Source of the DNA: Apoda limacodes
Taxonomy: Eukaryota; Arthropoda; Insecta; Lepidoptera; Limacodidae
Reading direction: 5' to 3'
Length of the DNA: 64,000 nucleotides
Assembly (NCBI GenBank): GCA_946406115.1
Contig: OX291560.1
Span: 8,681,158 to 8,745,157 of the forward strand
The notes below the pieces were generated by a model, which saw only the letters and a program-made list of their open reading frames with translations, was not told the DNA's origin and did not search any database. Position numbers and translations under genes: made by a program. Below, piece after piece: positions 63,101 through 64,000 of the stretch; positions within the stretch are counted from its first letter, which is position 1, and each line of letters begins with the position of its first letter.

Positions 63101-63202
63101 CCTGGCGGTGACTCACCTTCGGGTTCGAGACTCACGCCGGTCGAAGGGACGCCCCCGAGAGCGACAACCCAAGCCGAGGCTTCCCCCGCGGGAAGCCCTT
63201 GA
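60164..63202 (+). CDS. Jockey ORF2 (endonuclease and reverse transcriptase)
   Basis: 1012 residues, intact. Residues 1-230 are an APE-type endonuclease: YFNANGLRNQ (Asn), FLIQETFLKP (Glu), ILAGDLNCKHRRWNS (Asp/Asn) and ELDSDHRPVVLRL (SDH box). It nicks the target for target-primed reverse transcription. RT spans about 455-720: LRPRKSPGADGISNDILKRL, YRPISLLKALGKLYERLLLA, QFGFRAKHSC, GAVFFDVAKAFDKVW (first catalytic Asp), AGVPQGSVLAPILYLLYTND and LALFADDTAIY (catalytic DD). A thumb (KYLGVTMDS, RNKLNLYTTCIRPILAYAS) follows, then a basic, low-complexity C-terminus. No RNase H, as usual for Jockey. All catalytic residues that I can place are present, so it may be active. Confidence 0.94.
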   Translation: MDCTTAREKPRSVSIGYFNANGLRNQREILSQFLSSQKPDVFLIQETFLKPAVRTPSIANYRTVRNDRTASNLGGTLIYYRRSLHCSPIDPPPLTNLEASVCRLAMTGHQPIIIASVYLSPLKDLLESDLQSLLSLGDAVILAGDLNCKHRRWNSSVTSQRGRLLDDLVDRLNFDIIAPMTPTYFPHNTRNNPDVLDIVLLKNVRLSFRSIEVLDELDSDHRPVVLRLGFPSDSPPDTRTVTDWDKFGRLLENPSSPHLDRVPDVISSATDLNVAIDSLTSHLTATVGECSRQVPVGDYHHLILPQHIRSLMTERNAARRARDRAPTIDNKARFNDLHRRVRTAVAKLRAQRFGDLMENISPSHQAYWHLARALKSETANSLPPLSRPNNVPAFNDDEKADCLASSLQAQCALSTQPFDPDHVREVDGEVERRTSLPPQDPLPPVTVDEVVQVIKDLRPRKSPGADGISNDILKRLTLPLVCLLVAIFNAAMEHCIFPSQWKDAIVIGIHKPGKARTEPSSYRPISLLKALGKLYERLLLARLRNAIVSRGILIDEQFGFRAKHSCVHQVLRITEHILTGFQPALGKTRHTGAVFFDVAKAFDKVWHNGLIFKLYNFQLPDRLVLIIRDYLSNRSFRYKVEGTLSSPRPIEAGVPQGSVLAPILYLLYTNDIPKTIGTNLALFADDTAIYTTDRQVSRITERLQPAITALGEWFRKWRIEVNPDKSSAVLFTLGRPPRPSPLSLFGRAIPWQNKTKYLGVTMDSRLNFQAHTKIVRDRAAFVLGRLYPMIGKYSKMSLRNKLNLYTTCIRPILAYASVVFALSKRNLHKLQTLQNRFLRAATGASWYVRNADLHRDFELPTIPQYFKDLAVRFFERTQNHPNRLIVQSTTYRPPDRPGHGRKTIVRRPRHVLTSPDDDLAVRIARLVSTTSPNRASLQTRRRRPRVRRRPQGYTRYQRVPGRFSPPLNRNRTRVTGNSPPGGDSPSGSRLTPVEGTPPRATTQAEASPAGSP

Positions 63203-63301
63203 GCGTTGGGCGCTATATGGGCTGAGGCTCCTTCAGAGTCTCGCCCCAAAAGTCCGGTGAAGCAGTAATGGCTGCAACAGCCAACTGCATAGTCAGCTCA
63301 G

Positions 63302-63319
63302 AAAAAAAAAAAAAAAAAA
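63302..63319 (+). repeat. poly(A) tail of the Jockey element
   Basis: An uninterrupted run of 18 A; the last three overlap the start of the right target duplication. Confidence 0.9.
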
Positions 63320-64000
63320 TAAGCCTAAAGCTCTTTTGAGTGATGCTTTATCTTTTGGAATTGGAAGATCTATTAACGGTTTCAATCGATCTTCATCTGG
63401 CTTAATTACATTGTTGTGAATTGTGTAACCTAACAGCTTTATCTTGTCGGTTTTAAATACGCATTTACTCTCATTCAAAGTAAGGTTATACTTCTTAACA
63501 GCGTCCATAAATGAATTGAGATTCTGATCATGATCAAAAATATCTTTTCCGCAGATAGTGACGTCATCTAAATATGAAAACGTTCCCTTTAATTTTTCCG
63601 TTTTTATGCTAAAATTTAGTGTTCGTTGAAAAGCAGCAACTCCATTTGTCACTCCAAACGGTATTCTAGTAAATTGATAAAGATTACCGCAAGCTTCAAA
63701 AGCAGTAAATATTTTTTCACTATTTAGGATCGGCACTTGGTGATAAGCACTTTTGAGGTCAATTTGACTAAAAAGGCTGTATTTAGCCACTTGTGAAACA
63801 ATAGTCTCCATATTAGGTAAAGGGAAAGCATCCAGTTGTGTAAATTTATTGATTGTTAAAGAGTAGTCAATAACTAACCGCTTGCGATGTGTTGTACCAC
63901 CTGTTATCAGCACTTGTGCTCGCCATGGAGATGTGCTAGGTTCGATTACTCCGTCGTAACTCGTCGTCGTCAACCATTTTGACTTTGACTTTTGACTATA
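63317..64000 (-). pseudogene. Gypsy reverse transcriptase, disrupted by the insertion
   Basis: Minus-strand frame from 63973 down to 63317. Motifs: SPWRAQVLITGG, RLVIDYSLTINKFTQLDAFP, YSLFSQIDLKSAYHQVPI (first catalytic Asp), FTRIPFGVTNGVAAFQRTL, FSYLDDVTICGKD (catalytic DD) and DRLKPLIDLPIPKDKASLKR. This is most of the RT palm and connection, with all three catalytic aspartates. It ends at the Jockey poly(A). The reading frame is open within the window; the disruption alone makes it non-functional here. Upstream (gag, protease) is outside the window. Confidence 0.92.

Larger units (their letters stand above)
57518..63316 (+). mobile_element. full-length Jockey-clade LINE
   Basis: A 5.8-kb LINE with a leader (57518-58299), ORF1 (58300-60156), ORF2 (60164-63202), a ~100-bp 3' UTR and a poly(A) tail of about 18. 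It has an 11-bp target duplication, 'aaataagccta', at 57507-57517 and 63317-63327. Both ORFs are open throughout. Base composition is much more GC-rich than the surroundings. The insertion splits the Gypsy pol gene and is therefore younger than it. A related 5' leader lies at 32787-33045. Confidence 0.95.
55734..64000 (-). mobile_element. Gypsy LTR retrotransposon, split by a Jockey insertion, runs off window
   Basis: Minus-strand order: RT (63973-63317), RNase H (57517-56880), integrase (56846-55872), a purine-rich tract, and the 3' LTR (55734-55859). The region 57518-63316 is a nested Jockey element. Reading across the insertion, the RT/RNase H boundary text (KRALGLF then AHYSKWIRNFSEKI) is uninterrupted. 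The gag, protease and 5' LTR should lie past 64000. Frame damage (near 56868 and 57270) and a duplicated segment show this copy is inactive. Confidence 0.93.

Overview
This is a eukaryotic, AT-rich, intron-bearing genomic window, almost certainly from a moth or butterfly (Lepidoptera). Two single-copy host genes are recognisable by their proteins: mitochondrial ribosomal protein L19 (minus strand, five exons seen at 23811-27493) and the short coiled-coil protein SCOC (plus strand, two exons at 48484-50619). A third, weaker host-like locus is a Myb/SANT-like terminal exon at 39504-39965 (minus). Everything else that can be identified is mobile or repetitive DNA, and the mix fits Lepidoptera: RTE, Jockey/CR1-like and RNase-H-bearing LINEs, tRNA-derived SINEs, short repeats ending in a 'tttataatatta' tail, and a repeat beginning 'agggttccgtacc'. 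The Lepidoptera assignment is an inference from this mix. LAYOUT. 1-3.3 kb: short direct repeats, then a 5'-truncated RNase-H LINE with a 14-bp target duplication and an exact 307-bp internal tandem duplication. 4.5-9.6 kb: two degenerate minus-strand Jockey/CR1-like LINEs with a 914-bp inverted-terminal-repeat element (copy A) between them. 9.6-12.6 kb: a ~120-bp tandem array, a PIF/Harbinger-type deletion derivative with a 3-bp TAA target duplication, and an RTE tail split by a foldback element. 15.6-19.3 kb: a nearly complete but 3'-truncated RTE-like LINE with a coiled-coil ORF1. 20-23.7 kb: LINE remnants and a ~118-bp tandem array. 23.8-27.5 kb: MRPL19. 28-37 kb: a hAT-like 141-bp element, several LINE fragments, a Penelope-like fragment, two Jockey 5' fragments joined tail-inward, a ~1.34-kb foldback, and copy B of the 914-bp element. 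39.5-42.6 kb: the Myb/SANT-like exon, then three inverted-repeat units whose arms contain the 3' half of 5S ribosomal RNA, flanked by three copies of the 'agggttccgtacc' family. 43-47.7 kb: repeated exon-like blocks, a SINE, two LINE ends and a cluster of TA-flanked MITEs. 48.5-50.6 kb: SCOC. 55.7-64 kb: a Gypsy LTR retrotransposon (minus strand, continuing past the window) that is itself split by a full-length Jockey-clade LINE with two intact ORFs, an 11-bp target duplication and a poly(A) tail. MOST UNUSUAL: the 40742-41780 array. Each ~300-bp unit ends in inverted arms carrying the 5S rRNA internal promoter region followed by T-runs suited to RNA polymerase III termination, both arms reading outward. 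Units alternate orientation and the spacers between them are also inverted copies of each other. Also notable are two near-identical 0.9-kb elements that differ by inversion of an internal 134-bp segment, a 32-bp palindrome flanked by an 8-bp duplication, and a 77-bp duplication that copies an MRPL19 splice donor. LIMITS: clade names rest on reading motifs by eye; no alignment or database search was run.
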